The position numbers were made by a program, and so were the translations under genes. Positions 1-11,534 of a stretch of DNA of 64,000 nucleotides are shown here, piece by piece. A model generated the notes under the pieces. The model ran no database searches. It saw only the letters and a list, made by a program, of their open reading frames with translations, and was not told the origin of the DNA. Where the stretch lies: assembly GCA_026075535.2 (NCBI GenBank), contig AP026546.1, forward strand, positions 7,006,001 to 7,070,000. Reading direction: 5' to 3'. This stretch comes from Tricholoma matsutake. Lineage: Eukaryota > Basidiomycota > Agaricomycetes > Agaricales > Tricholomataceae. Numbering within the stretch: position 1 is the first letter of the stretch; each line of letters starts with the position of its first letter.

Positions 1-116
1 TCCTAGGTGGTCCAGTTTGGTTTTAGCAGTATCTGGGTTGGTCCTGGACCGGTTTAGGTTGTGGTCTTTACGTTTTTGGGTCAAAAAACCAAACTGGACT
101 GGACCTTTAAACACTA
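1..116. mobile_element. Right end of a hAT-type element (truncated by window edge)
   Basis: The segment ends in CCTTTAAACACTA at 116. Reverse-complemented this is TAGTGTTTAAAGGTCCAG, closely matching the termini of the complete hAT-like element at 40855-42326. GGTCCAGTTTGG-type subterminal motifs are also present. Position 117 begins pogo transposase coding sequence, so the element interrupts that gene. The left end and the other copy of the target duplication lie outside the window. Family assignment follows from the similarity to the complete element, which has an 8-bp duplication. Confidence 0.7.
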
Positions 117-1178
117 CCAACAGATCCGAGAAGCTTCCACCTTTCATTATCGGTAAAGCAGCGTGGCCACGAGCTTTCAATAAAAAGATGGGCAAACAAC
201 TGGGGTTTTATTACCAAAACAATGCAAAGGCATGGATGACTGCTCACCTCTATGAAGACTGGATTCGGCGATTGGATCGAGAGCTTCAAGAAAGAGGTTG
301 CAATATTCTTCTTCTCCAGGATAACTTCTCAGGCCATATTGTTCCTGATGACCTTCAAAATATCAAAGTCAAGAATTTCAAGCCAAACCTCACTGCACAT
401 GTCCAACCCAAAGATCAAGGCATAATCCGCTGTTTCAAAGCTCACTACTGGGCCAGGTTCATCCAGCAAGCTGTTGATCATTATGATGAGGACATCCCCC
501 CTGCTGAAATATATGATATAAATCAGCTGCAGGCAATGCACCTTGCAGATCTTGCATGGTGTGATGTCAACACAACAACCATCCGGAACTGCTGGCGCAA
601 AGCAGGGATTTTACCAGATTGACTCCTCTTTGTCCAGTGCAAACCAACCATCCATTCCTGTCTCCTCTCTTCTCCATAATCTGTCCTCCCAAATGGATCC
701 TATTGCTCATGCAGAGAGGCAAGTTGAGGCTGCACTTGATGATTTGATTGCTATGGGAGCACTTCAGAAAAAGAACCAAATGGACATTGAATCTCTTCTT
801 AATCCAGACAGTGAATCTCACGTCTTGACAGAGACATCTGATGTCAAAATCTATCAGGTGGTTATTGATGCAATCGAGGCACATGAAAACATCAAAATAA
901 TGGGTGGTGACGACGTTGACAATGACATTCCCCTTGACCCTCGTCCAACTTACTGTGACGTTCTCAAGGCAGTTTCAACCATCCGTAGATACATAGATGA
1001 CTTGAATGACCCCATTGCTTGCAAGATGGAAGCACTGTTGGCATCTTTCAACATGAAGCTCTGCCTCAATGAGAGCAGAAGCATGAAAGGTACTGTTTTA
1101 ACAGACTATTTCAAGAGGGATAGATTATTTAAATTAGTATACATATGTGCATTGTTTAGTTGCAAAATCATAGCCTAG
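117..1178 (+). pseudogene. Pogo/Tigger-type DDE transposase, 5'-truncated and frameshifted
   Basis: The reading frame from 117 carries the C-terminal half of a DDE_1 (Tc1/mariner superfamily, pogo branch) transposase. It includes LLLQDNFSGH, with the second catalytic Asp, then NLTAHVQPKDQGII, with the third Asp, and the typical NCWRKAGIL segment. It stops at 620-622. The protein resumes one frame over (about 605-1178) as a tail ending in TVLTDYFKR, a C-terminal motif I associate with pogo proteins. A single frameshift near 605-620 therefore broke the gene. The N-terminal DNA-binding half is missing because a hAT element sits at its 5' side. Transposases of this family cut and paste elements at TA dinucleotides. 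The pogo assignment is motif-based; exact decay events are inferred. Confidence 0.8.
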
Positions 1179-1235
1179 AATTTTTTCTTGCTTTTTTTGA
1201 ACCCTTTTTTTGGCATACCTCCTCAAGCCCATAAC

Positions 1236-1298
1236 CCCTCATAACCCATACCCTGGGCTGTCCAACAAGGGGTATGGGTTATGAGGGAGTCGACTGTA
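1236..1298 (+). repeat. Pogo element 3' terminal repeat with internal hairpin, ending at a TA
   Basis: Positions 1236-1253 and 1270-1287 form an exact 18-bp inverted repeat around CCTCATAACCCATACCC, separated by a 16-bp loop. The sequence then runs to GAGTCGACTG followed by TA at 1297-1298. A second copy of the terminal motif is at 25257-25286. TA-flanked ends are expected for pogo/Fot1 elements, so this is read as the right end of the element whose transposase is at 117-1178. Confidence 0.6.
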
Positions 1299-1699
1299 AT
1301 GGTTTGTATTGAAGTTAGTAACATATTTGTAACAATTATAATGAAGTTGGTAAAGAAATTTGTAATGATGTTAGTGACATCTTTAGGGCAGGCCTTTGTG
1401 CATGGGATATTTCTGATGAGGCTATCCAGGAAGCATATGAATCATACATTCCTGAGGTGTCCTGGAGCACTTTGGACTGAAATTCACTACCCTGAAGACT
1501 GGCAAATAATGACACTTTACCTACAAAGTGCCCAGGGTAGACAATAGCCTTGGATGCCCTGGCATGTCCCAAGGCATCATAGGGTAATCCAGGACACCCT
1601 GGGGACAAAAGCAATTTTCCTGATGAGGGTGTACAAGCCCAGTAGATGGTACCCTGTCTCACACTCCCCTCACTTCTCCTTATTTTCCCTATTCCCTGC
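1299..1699. other. Intergenic stretch, no gene recognised
   Basis: Open frames here are short on both strands and show no family resemblance. The sequence contains several CCAGG/CCTGG-type words and no clear repeat. Confidence 0.5.
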
Positions 1700-1879
1700 T
1701 GTAGTGATGACAAACTATTTACTATACTTTATATATACCTATCATAGCATCATACCGGACCCTTTATAAGGGCCTGGTCAGTAGTTTGACAAGAAAGACT
1801 TTTTACATTAAACAAATATACTTGATACGTGTTATTGTCGAGTAAAACCTAAGGTCTACTAACCCTCCAGATCACTACA
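1700..1879 (+). repeat. Putative 180-bp 5' LTR of the truncated Gypsy element
   Basis: The segment begins TGTAGTGAT and ends ATCACTACA, a perfect 9-bp terminal inversion with TG...CA ends as in LTRs. It contains a TATA-like TTTATATATACC near 1729-1740 and lies about 135 bp before a gag frame. No 3' partner was found, because the element downstream is truncated. It could instead be a solo LTR or a MITE. Confidence 0.45.
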
Positions 1880-2014
1880 CTTTTTTTAACACTTAAACTT
1901 GTATATTTAACAAAATTTCCACTTGACTTTGCTCTTTGCAAACGTCTATCAAAATCATGCAGTAACATCAAAATTGACCCTGACGCCACTGGCGACAGTT
2001 CATTTGAACACGAC

Positions 2015-4905
2015 GTGATCCGACTTGATGTTACCCATGACAGATTCCCAAAAAATCTGTTGAACCATGTCTTCTACCAGATCAAGAACAAGACTTCAAA
2101 GACTCAAAGCCAATCCAAGGTAGAAAAATCATCATCAATGATGGATACTGGAGGCCTAGAGCCTCCAGGTAATATAACCCCAGATAGAGACCAGCTTCCC
2201 ATGCAGGGGACCAGGATACAAGAAGAAGAAGACGGCACTGACAGGATGCCAGCTTCTTCCCAGAGAATTCCTACTAGTCCTCGGACTGAAATGAGGCCCG
2301 AGGATGCTCTTCCTAACCTTTTGCAACCCTCTTGTCGTGGATCTACCTCACCTCACCAGAGACGACCACCGGTTGAGTCTTCCTGCTCGCCCACCCCCAT
2401 GGACAAGCCCTCTCGGCAGATTCGACGAGGAGAAAAACTTCCCGCCAGGGACTCATCCACTGGCAATGAGGAGAGAGATGCTGTCCAGTTTGCTGAGCAG
2501 GCCCAGGATCTATTCAATTTTTATTCTGGACTGACCAGTTACGACCCATCCAAACTCTCAAGGAATCTCCTCGAGATGGCTCAAGGATTCTCTGCTCAGG
2601 TCTGTCAAGATGTCGAAGAACGTATTGGCCCTACTGGTATTTCCCATCTGGAGGGAAATGCTTCAACTCATCGGAAGGAATCCTGGCAAACTAATCAAGT
2701 TGCTCCCACTCTGTCTGCCTCCAAAAAATCAGTGCATTATGATGGGGCTAGCAAAGTCACCCTTCAGCGCTTTCAAAATGCTGCACTGTGAGAGGGACAG
2801 TCTACAGATATTCCTGACCAGGGAATTAGATTCGATAAGGATGGGTACCCGCTCGAGGATCAACCTTCATCCTCCCTGACCAAAGGGAAGGATCGCGAAG
2901 GACAAGGCCACCAAGACTCATCTCCAGGAGGTGATCCTGAACCTAACGGAAGCAGAGATGAGCCATCCTCTGATGAGGAAGGCAGCAGCAACACCGATGA
3001 GGGTTATCTTCCCCCCTCTGATGAGGAAGATGAAGTCAAAGGCTCCAGTTACCTTTGACTGAATAGCCATCAACGATCGAGGTCCCGGTCAGCCCCCGAG
3101 GGGACTGCATCTAGGAACACTCCTTCAGGTCGATCAGGAACCCGGGAGTCCCTGGACCCTCGATCTGCCTCTCACTCCAAATGGAGAGGATATACAAGGG
3201 AACTCAATTCATACCGAGACAAGGGAATTAGGCAACCTTCCAAGTATTTGAAGGCTATGCACTCCAAGTTCCACAAACAGATCGACAATAAAGTTGCTGA
3301 GTCCCTGGATTCATCCCAGGATAAAAAGAATGGTCCACGTAATTATGGAGGAAGTCCCCATACCAAAGTCTTCAAGCACTGGCTCAACTCCCTCTTATGC
3401 TGGATGAGAGTGGGCTGGGTATGTGGCTCGGAGAAGGACTCCGAGCGGATCGAGTACACCAGGATGTATCTCGAAGGAGTCGCATTGACCTGGTTTGAGG
3501 ACAACATTGATGGAGTGTATCATCATAAAGCATCCTGGGTGTTCAAGGATGTTATCACCAGGCTCTATGATCGATTCATTCATGACAATGCCACATACGA
3601 TGCTGCCAAGAATTTCTCACACATGAAATATGATGTTGGTGAAGGAGTGATGAGTTACTATCACTGCCTGGAGCGATATGCCACCAGGATGATTTGTGCC
3701 CCCAACAGGTTCACGTTCAAGATGCAACTCTTATCCGGGATGCCTAGTTCAATGGTCTCCTTCATCTTTGACAAGGAGTGCTCGGTGGAGGCTAGCCCTA
3801 CCCAGACTCTCCTCTACTATGCCAAAGAAGCAGAGGAGATGCTTCGCAAGAAAAAGAGGTACCAGGAGCAGAAGCGCCTGGTGGAGGTCCTCGTCTTGAA
3901 TAAGGAGCCCACCAAAGCCAAACCAGGTCTTCCCCCAACTAAGTCTGATCGTTCTCCCGAGCGAACCACCAATTGTCTGAGGGACAGTGCTCAGCAGCCC
4001 AATTGCCAGAGGAATTGAGACTGACCCCAGCAACCCTTTCCTCATGCTCCCCAAAGGGACGGGGAGCACCCTTCTATAGACAAGCATCCTCCAATTTCAG
4101 GAGAACAATCCTCCTGGTACGAACCCCCTTCCCATACTAAGAGGGCGGATGAATCTAAACCACCCCCCACTTGTTACAAATGTGGAGGGAAGGGCCATTA
4201 TTCTACCGACCCAAGGTGCCCTGAGAATCAGGGTCATCCTGGATCGCCCCGACCTAAACTGGGAGCTCAAATGTATGCCGCCAGGGATGATACAGGTCCT
4301 TCCCCTAAGGAATCTGGCCTGGAAGACTCAAGGATTGCTCACGACAACAAATGGCTGGCCACGGCCCACAGCGACTCTGGGGAAGAAGAGGACCCGGCCC
4401 TGGGATCCCAATACAGTTCAGAAGGAGAACTATACCCTTTAACCTCTGACTATGAGACTAGCTGGAGTGATAATGATTCCCAAGAGCAATTCAATGCTAT
4501 CTGGGAACTAAAGGATGGCTCCCTCTCTGATGATGAGTCGGATGGATGCCCTTCCATGCAGTCAGTCTCCAATTCAGATGAGGATAATGAAGACGATGCT
4601 CAGGAACCCCCCAGTTGGAGCGCCTCAACTGGATTTCCTTTCCCCGTTCGAAGGGAAGGAATTTCCTCCTTAGGAGAAGAAATAGACGGAGATCGTATGG
4701 GAGTAATTCAGGATGTTCCCTCCCATTCCCAAACCCATCTCAGGGGACCTCCAGCCCTGAGAAAGTCAACCAAGAAAATAGGGCACCCCCCTCGAACCAA
4801 AAAGAACAATCGGTGCTTCATGACGTGGATGAGGATTCATGGATTGGAAGCCAATGTTCTTCTGGATTCAGGTTGTACCTCCAACTCAGTGTCTCCATTA
4901 CCAGT
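2015..4905 (+). pseudogene. Gypsy gag-protease, truncated after the protease active site
   Basis: One reading frame runs from 2015 to about 4900 with no indel. It is interrupted only by four TGA codons (2789, 3056, 4016, 4022). The N-terminal 400 residues are acidic and Ser/Pro-rich. A retrotransposon gag domain lies at about 3340-3880 (WLNSLLCWMRVG, YLEGVALTWFEDN, FIHDNATYDAAKNF). A CCHC zinc knuckle, CYKCGGKGHYSTDPRC, is at about 4170-4220. The retropepsin start is VLLDSGCTSNS at about 4855-4887. Homology stops there, so reverse transcriptase, RNase H and integrase are absent. Gag forms the particle and the protease would process it. All four breaks are TGA, as in other elements of this window. 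Confidence 0.85.
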
Positions 4906-5350
4906 CATGTATATAGTAATATATAGCAATGTACATCTAATAGAGCTCCCCCATGAAGAGAAGATACCCCCTCCTTCTCCTCAAACTCAAGGAGAGTGCT
5001 TACTATGGGCTAGATATAGCTGTAAAAGCAGAAATAACTGTTTAATAACACTATATATACATGCATCAGTGTTATCTACCAAAAAAAGCGAAGAAAAATG
5101 TTGAAGAATGAGTGGAATACTGTGCTCGTCATCAGGGATGACGAGTGCAACACAGCACGGCAACATTGATGGCAACGTTGGAGGTAGTGTGTTGACATGT
5201 GCCATTATGCTGAGCTTGATCTCTCTTATCAGTTCGCTATCTATAGACTATTGCTTACATGATATCTATGGGCAGCATAGATTGGATGGGCTAGGCGGGC
5301 TACCTTACACAGTTGGGAGTCAACGATACACAATGGGCAAGTTCCAAGGC
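4906..5350. other. Replacement sequence after truncated Gypsy; possible LTR fragment on minus strand
   Basis: Gypsy homology ends abruptly near 4900. Read on the minus strand, the sequence from about 5155 begins TGTTGCACTCGTCATCCCTGATGACGAGC. This resembles the minus-strand sequence at about 25783 (TGTTGCGCGTCGTTCCCGACGAGC). Both could be starts of related LTRs, but no end or target duplication was resolved. No gene is seen. Confidence 0.3.
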
Positions 5351-5491
5351 AGTTGACTTGCAGTTGACTCATAGTTGACTCATAGTTGACTCGTAGTTGA
5401 CTCATGGTTGACTCGTAGTTGACTCATGGTTGACTCATAGTTGACTCATGGTTGACTCATAGTTGACTCATGGTTGACTCATGGTTGACTG
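5351..5491. repeat. 11-bp minisatellite (about 13 copies of GTTGACTCATA)
   Basis: GTTGACT recurs 13 times at an exact 11-bp spacing from 5352 to 5484. Variants are at the last positions only (CATA, CATG, CGTA). There is no spacer between copies, so this is a tandem repeat and not a CRISPR-like array. Confidence 0.95.
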
Positions 5492-5747
5492 GAGTTTGCC
5501 CCTTATTACATAATCCTACCAAATTGAGCACTTGGATTGATGCTTCCTTTTACGAACAAATATCTGTTTAAATCAATAGGTTCATGATAGTGACTATGGT
5601 GACAGGCATCAGACTGTTGCATGGGATGGTTAGAGGATGTACATCAGTTACAATAGCAACCAATTTTGATGTTTCTATAAAAATGGTCCAAAACAGCTGT
5701 CATTCTTTCCCCCTCTTTTCCTTCACTGAGGCTTCACCAAGTTCACC

Positions 5748-8700
5748 ATGCCTCCAGTCATATGTAACTGCACAATTTGTAGCACAAAAACCATCTTCAT
5801 CAATGGTGTTGAACAGCCAGGACAGTATGTTGATGGTTCTACCCGTTTGAAGCATGAGAAACAGGATAAACAGCCTGTTTCACAACTGGCAAAGGGGAAG
5901 TGGCAATCATCATCCCCAAGCCCATCACCAAAATGTTCTAGAGCTTCTAATTCTCCCACAGGTAAGTGCTACATTGTTATTGTTAGATCAAGACTAATAG
6001 TAATTATGCAGATATCAACTTTTCTACAGTACTTATCACAAAGATGATCTGCCTCCTTGTCATCTGGCTCCACAATAGAGCTGGTGTGAGTCATTCTATC
6101 ACCAACAAAACTCTACAAGAACTTCAACTTATTATTTCTGTGACTCTCTCTATTGTTGAGGTTGCTCTTTCATCATCTGGACTCAATGTCAAGCTTCCAA
6201 ACATCAAACTTCCTCATGATGTCTGTACAGCATATTGGCTTCACTGCTCAGAGCCAGAAATCATTTGGACAGCATGCTGCCCCAAGTGCTTTTTCCTCTT
6301 TTCTCATCCTATTCCTTGGCAATGTCAGTGGAAGGCATCCCCAAGATCACAATCCTGTAACACAAAACTCTGGACAACTCAGAATACTCCAAATGGGCCT
6401 AAATGGGTCCCACGTCGTCTATACACTACACAATCCTTTAATTCTTGGCTTCAGTTCTTTTTATCTTCCAAGGTCATTGAAGACAGCCTTCATGAGGCTT
6501 TCAACCACCACAGAAACCATATACCAGCTGCCTTTGGTGCCACTATGAATGATATCCAGGATAGTCCTGCTTGGGATGACTTGCAGGGTTTTCTACAGTC
6601 TCCTTATCATCTAATATCTGGAATCTATATTGATTGGTTCAATCCTTATACCAATAAGATTGCTGGTAAGTTATTAACAAATTCTGCATAGACTATGACA
6701 CAGCTTATTTTATATATAGGCAAAAAAGTGTCTTGTGGAGCAATCCTGCTTTATTGCTTGAACTTACCTTTTCATCTTCGGTATCGATTTGAGAATACAT
6801 TTATTGTTGGTCTCATACCTCCTCCCCATCTTCCTGACCCCACAACCATCTCTCATCTTCTTGAACCTGTTATTAAATCTGTTGCCAAGTATGGTGCTGC
6901 ACCAGGCCAAAATTTGCCAACATCTAGACATCCTGATGGCATCTCTGTGAAAGCAAAAATTGCACCTGTGATTGCTGATCTTGAGGGAAGTCGCAAGGCT
7001 ACTGGCTTTTTGGGACATGGTGCTACAATGTTCTGTTCTTTCTGCCTCTGCACCAGTGATCAGCTAGAGGATCTCAATATTCAATCTTGGGAACTCCATA
7101 ATGGTGCACAGGTGCGAGCACAGGCAGAGGCATGGTTGCATCAGACAATCAAAGCTGGTTGAAATGCTCTGCAAAAGACAACTGGTGTGCGATGGACTCC
7201 ACTGCATAATCTTCCATATTGGGATCCAGTCAAACATTTGTATTAGGTTTTATGCATAACTGGCTTGAGGGTGTTTTACAGCATCATCTTTGTGCACTCT
7301 GGGGAATTGGATGGGATGAGGATGAAAGCCAAAAAGTTAAAGAGGTGGAAAAGGATGAGCAGTGGAGTGAGGCAGATGTGTCAGATTCTGCTGAAGAATT
7401 GGATGACCTTTTTCAAGAAGCAGCTAAACATAATCTTGAGGCTGCAATGGCAATGCACCATACACCACCACCTATGTCTCCCTCACCATCTTCTTCTGAA
7501 TTATCAGACTCATCCTCATCATCAACACCTACAGCCACCACACAGAGCCACACAAATCCCTATGCATATGACTTCAATTATGATGATGATGATGATGATG
7601 ATAACTATATTCCTATTGACCCTTTGCCTTTTAGCTTCACAGAAACTGAGCTACAAGCAATAAGAAATTGCATTCATGATATCACTCTTCCAACATGGAT
7701 ACAAAGACCACCAACCAATCTTGGTGAACCAAGCCATGGCAAGCTCAAAGCTCAGGAATATCTCACCCTCTTCACATGTATGTTTCCCCTCATTATTCCT
7801 GAATTCTGGTACATGACTACTGCCACAAATTTCCACCACCAGCACTTCTACTGCTTCTATCATGTTGTTGCAGCAACAAATATTGTAGCTGCATATCAAA
7901 CCTCCAATGCTGATGCTGATGCCTATACTCAGCATTATATTCAATATCGAACTGCTATTCAACAACTTTTTCCACATTGTCCATCCAAGCCAAACCATCA
8001 TTATGCAATGCATAATGGTGCTCTTCTCAAATATTGGGGTCCTTTGGCTTCTTTTAGTGAGTTTCCAGGTGAACGAATGAATGGAAAGTTGCAAAAAATG
8101 AACACCAATTATCATCTCTGTATGTGTTTCAATTATTTTGCTCAAAAATTGATAGCTAATACCAAGATCAGGGGATTTATATCTTACAATGCTTTGTCAG
8201 ATGAGTCATCAAGCATGTGTAGATGCTTTACTGCACAGTGAAGATCATTTAAAAGAATTATGTGATATTCTTGAGCCAGGAGACATGGCCATGGATGACC
8301 ATCCAGTACCTCTCCAGCCTACAGAAGTGGCAGATATTCTAGCAAAGGCACCTTGCCTTCTGGAAGTAAATTATAACAATCTGCTTAATTATCTTCACCA
8401 GACAGGAAGACCATACCAAGCTTACTCTGATCTTCCCCATCCGCCAAATGCCATTATTCTCCCTCCACAAGCCCAGCATCTTTTGCAGGTGCACCATGAT
8501 GAGTGCACATTCAGTTGTGAAAAGTCACATAAAGGAAACAGTGCTATAAAGTTCTACAATCCATTGACACAGGCTCATGATACAGGATTCATTCAAAACA
8601 TTTGGAGACTTCCACTGGAGGGAATAATGCACACCTTTATAAGAGTCCGCTCACATCAATCACTATCTACACAAGAGGAGAGGCAGGCACCATTCATACA

Positions 8701-8875
8701 CCACCCTGGATTTATGGTACAAATTGTTGATGCACTCCCCTCTAACAACCTTAGTATTATTGAGCCTGTCCATATTATCACTCATGTCACAACTGTCCAG
8801 CAGCCAGCAGGCACTTATGGTATTGGCAGGAAGGTCCTGGTTGTATGTTGGGCTCCCAACAGAGGGCGCCAATAA
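5748..8875 (+). pseudogene. Plavaka-type (tnp2-like) transposase pseudogene
   Basis: The N-terminal CNCTICSTKTIFINGV motif starts the protein at 5748. Two introns keep the frame: 5962-6029 (GTAAGT...CAG) and 6666-6719 (GTAAGT...TAG). Recognisable segments of the basidiomycete Plavaka family (CMC superfamily DDE transposases) follow: DIQDSPAWDDLQGF, LPPHLPDP-like, KAKIAPVIADLEGSRKATGF, LPYWDPVKH, LGFMHNWLEGVLQHH, FPGERMNGKLQKMNT and a C-terminal PAGTYGIGRKVLVV. Breaks are a TGA at 7160-7162, a frameshift near 7235 and another near 8200. A GAT microsatellite (7581-7601) encodes a run of Asp. Terminal inverted repeats were not located. The family assignment is from memory of such proteins. Confidence 0.8.
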
Positions 8876-9669
8876 TTTTGCATCCCTGGCAATGTGTAAA
8901 TAGCTGTTATAACCACAATTATGCCTTCATTCTACGCTTCATTTTTCTGTTCTGACTTCTTTCCAACTTTAAATCTTGTTCTGCTTCTACTTCCTTATTC
9001 TGTTCTGTGCTATCTTTAGCATACTACCTATGTTCTGTTTCTGCATATTTAAGTCTACAGTATTGTTTGTAATACCTTAGTCTGATAATCGCACTCAATT
9101 AACACCAACTTGCAACTCATAATCCTGTGCATTAGTTCTTAGCTTGCTCATCTCATGCACAACACCCCTCAAAATTATGGACATGCATAAGGGCAGGGAG
9201 GCACAGCTCACTGAAGCCAAGTCTGTTCCACCCTTGTATGTTGCCACATGGCTCACTCGCTCTGTGCACATATTGTGCTCTACTCATGCGGTTGTCTTTT
9301 GTCAGGTCATAGATTTTCCCTTTATCTGCCTTACCCTACATCCATATCTCTCACATGTTGGATCACAACAGTTGTCTTTCATCAGGTCGTAGATTTTCCC
9401 CATGTCCATTTTGCCCTACATCTGTCTCTCATGTGTCTCAGATTGTAACAATAGCTTTGGATAAATAGAAAAGATGGTATTAACTTGAAATACATCAAGT
9501 GACTTGGCAAGCATGAATATGAAGAGGTAAGTAAATCAATTACCACCATTAACCAGAATATGTATTAAACAACACCCATATCTCATTCATCACCTGAGCC
9601 CTCATCTCCCAACCCCTCACCTGATACATCTGGCTCATCTTCATCATCCTCATCATCCTGCTGCTCCAG
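8876..9669. other. Intergenic stretch between convergent genes; 77-bp tandem duplication
   Basis: The region is AT- and CT-rich with no convincing frame. Positions 9292-9370 and 9371-9447 are a diverged direct duplication (CAGGTCATAGATTTTCCC and CAGGTCGTAGATTTTCCC with similar flanks). It separates the Plavaka pseudogene from the reverse-strand gene ending at 9670. Confidence 0.55.
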
Positions 9670-11174
9670 TCATTCCAATTCATCTGGCGTAGGTAGCTTG
9701 TATTCTGCCTGCACTTCATCACCGTATTTGGCCATAAACTCCTTCTCTGGCATACTCTTCCATTTCTCACACTCATCCCAGCTGGCACAGAGCTCTGCAG
9801 GTGGCAGAGCAACATAAGTACCATTCTTGACATATTGGGCATGCTCACAGAGAAAAAGATTGTTCCAATAGATAGGATCAAACCAATCAATTGGGACTTT
9901 CTTTGGGAGAGCAGTGAGCTCAGATAACTTTGGCATGGGGGGGTCTTCACGGTGTCACTCCAGTCTACAGATAAATAGGATCAGTCAAATGTAAAAACAA
10001 AAACAAAGATTGGCCAACTTAAGGTGTCTTCTTTTGCTTCTATTTATCTGCTGGCGCTCTTGATCAGCCATTCTAAAGAATGCAGTAACTTTTGTTGAAC
10101 ATCCCTCCTTCTCCTTGATGTGGTACACCACATCAACTGACTCAGCATTCCCTTCAGCCAACTCATCATCCGAATAGGCCTCATTCTTTCTAGCCAAGGC
10201 CACAATGTGTTTATTGAAACCACGTGCCCTGAACATGTCCATCCTGCCATCAGCAAGTTATCAAGGTTTATTAGTAAATACAATCTGCAAATGGCATATA
10301 CAGAATTCCAGGAATTACATACCACACTACATCATTTCCATACTCCAGTCATCTGCTTTGCTTTCGCAACACTTCCTGGATTTGTTGCCTCTGACTTGGC
10401 AATACCATGCATATATGAGAAAATGAAGCTTCAATAAAGTTTATGCATAAGTGCAAAATTGTTGACACACAACAGGTTTGTTCCCATGTGAGAGTATCCA
10501 AATGCACCCGAGACCTGCTTAAATATCTTGAGGGCAATGTGCTCATGAAGGAGATTATACATAGACTCCGGATCGTTACCCAAGACATCAGGTACCCACT
10601 GTTGAAGCCCAAGGCATGCCACCGACCTGAACATGAGCAACAGATGGGATTCTGGAATGTGCTTGATATTGTTGGCAGTAATTCCAACTGAGTCTGAGAT
10701 AGAGTTAAGGAGCTCATGCACTTTCATTTGGGTGCTCTGAATGCTAGCCAAGTTGTTGTCAAGACTGGCTGTGACAGAGTTCTGCAGCTGTGCTTCAGAG
10801 GTAAAGCGGTGGGTGAAGGGTACTTTGTCATCTTCTGTGACCTTGGGGGGGACAGTAGTCTGGTGTGGTAAGCCCCAAAGGACATGGATATGAAGCTCAA
10901 GTGCAGCCTGAAAGTGATTTAGACTTTAAAGTGCTTGAATACAATGAATGTACACCTTTGTCTTCTCAGCCTCCTTTGGTACCTCTCCTTTTCTCATGTG
11001 CCAATCACTAGGCTTCTTGGGCTTCTTGGGTTGCTTTGCGAAGGCCTTGCAGGCTTTCTTTGCTTGCAAAGCTCTTGAACCAGGGTTCATGTTGCTTAGA
11101 GAATGCTTGCACTTGCCAAGTCCAGCCTGAGATGGGCCAGCCTCCCCTGAACTAGAACTCACACAAGGATCCAT
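9670..11174 (-). pseudogene. Multi-exon hypothetical gene of a basidiomycete-type family, probably decayed
   Basis: Exon 1 runs 11174-10956 (start MDPCVSSSSGEAG, then a Lys/Pro-rich stretch). A 48-bp GT-AG intron (10955-10908) leads to exon 2, with HIHVLWGLPHQTTVPP, a helical middle and FALMHKLY before a TGA at 10431-10433. The same frame stays open beyond that TGA. A GTATGT...CAG intron near 10325-10245 then leads to an exon with MDMFRARGFNKH, and a last exon 9936-9670 has VPIDWFDPIYWNNL and ends PTPDELE. I associate the IDWFDP...YVKNG...WK.M...EFM.KYG pattern with uncharacterised Agaricomycete proteins. No catalytic motif is visible. Exon borders after exon 2 are approximate. It may be intact if the TGA is bypassed by an unseen intron. 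Confidence 0.5.
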
Positions 11175-11534
11175 TGTAGTTTCAGAGTCAATAGAAGATG
11201 ATGGAATAAAGAGTCCAGGTATCCAGTAAAGCCAGAAGATGAGTATGTGCAAACACGTCGAGAACAAAGGAACTCAAAATTGCCGCAAGCATGATCACGT
11301 GATGCATCAGAACCTGCCAAACTCACTGTGTCGAGTCGTCGACACCCTCAACACCTCTGGCAGCAATGTATTGTAGTTCTGATCAGAAATAATAAAATTG
11401 TTTATTGAAGTACAGAATAAAGTTTTCAGCTAAAACTATAGCATGAACTTGGCATGAACTGGATGATAAACATTCAGTGTCAACGTCACTCATGAAATGA
11501 ACTGTTATTACTAAAGTATACTACATCACTACAA
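11175..11534. other. Shared upstream region of the reverse gene and the LINE
   Basis: No gene is seen. The segment includes CGAGTCGTCGACACC near 11336 and AT-rich sequence before the LINE ORF1 start at 11535. It may hold the 5' UTR of the LINE. Confidence 0.4.

Noticed and set aside
1336..1713. Reverse-strand 125-codon frame
   Set aside because: It shows no domain resemblance and overlaps the pogo flank and the putative LTR; it looks like a chance frame.
5351..5491. CRISPR-like array
   Set aside because: The 11-bp units are directly adjacent with no unique spacers, and the context is eukaryotic.
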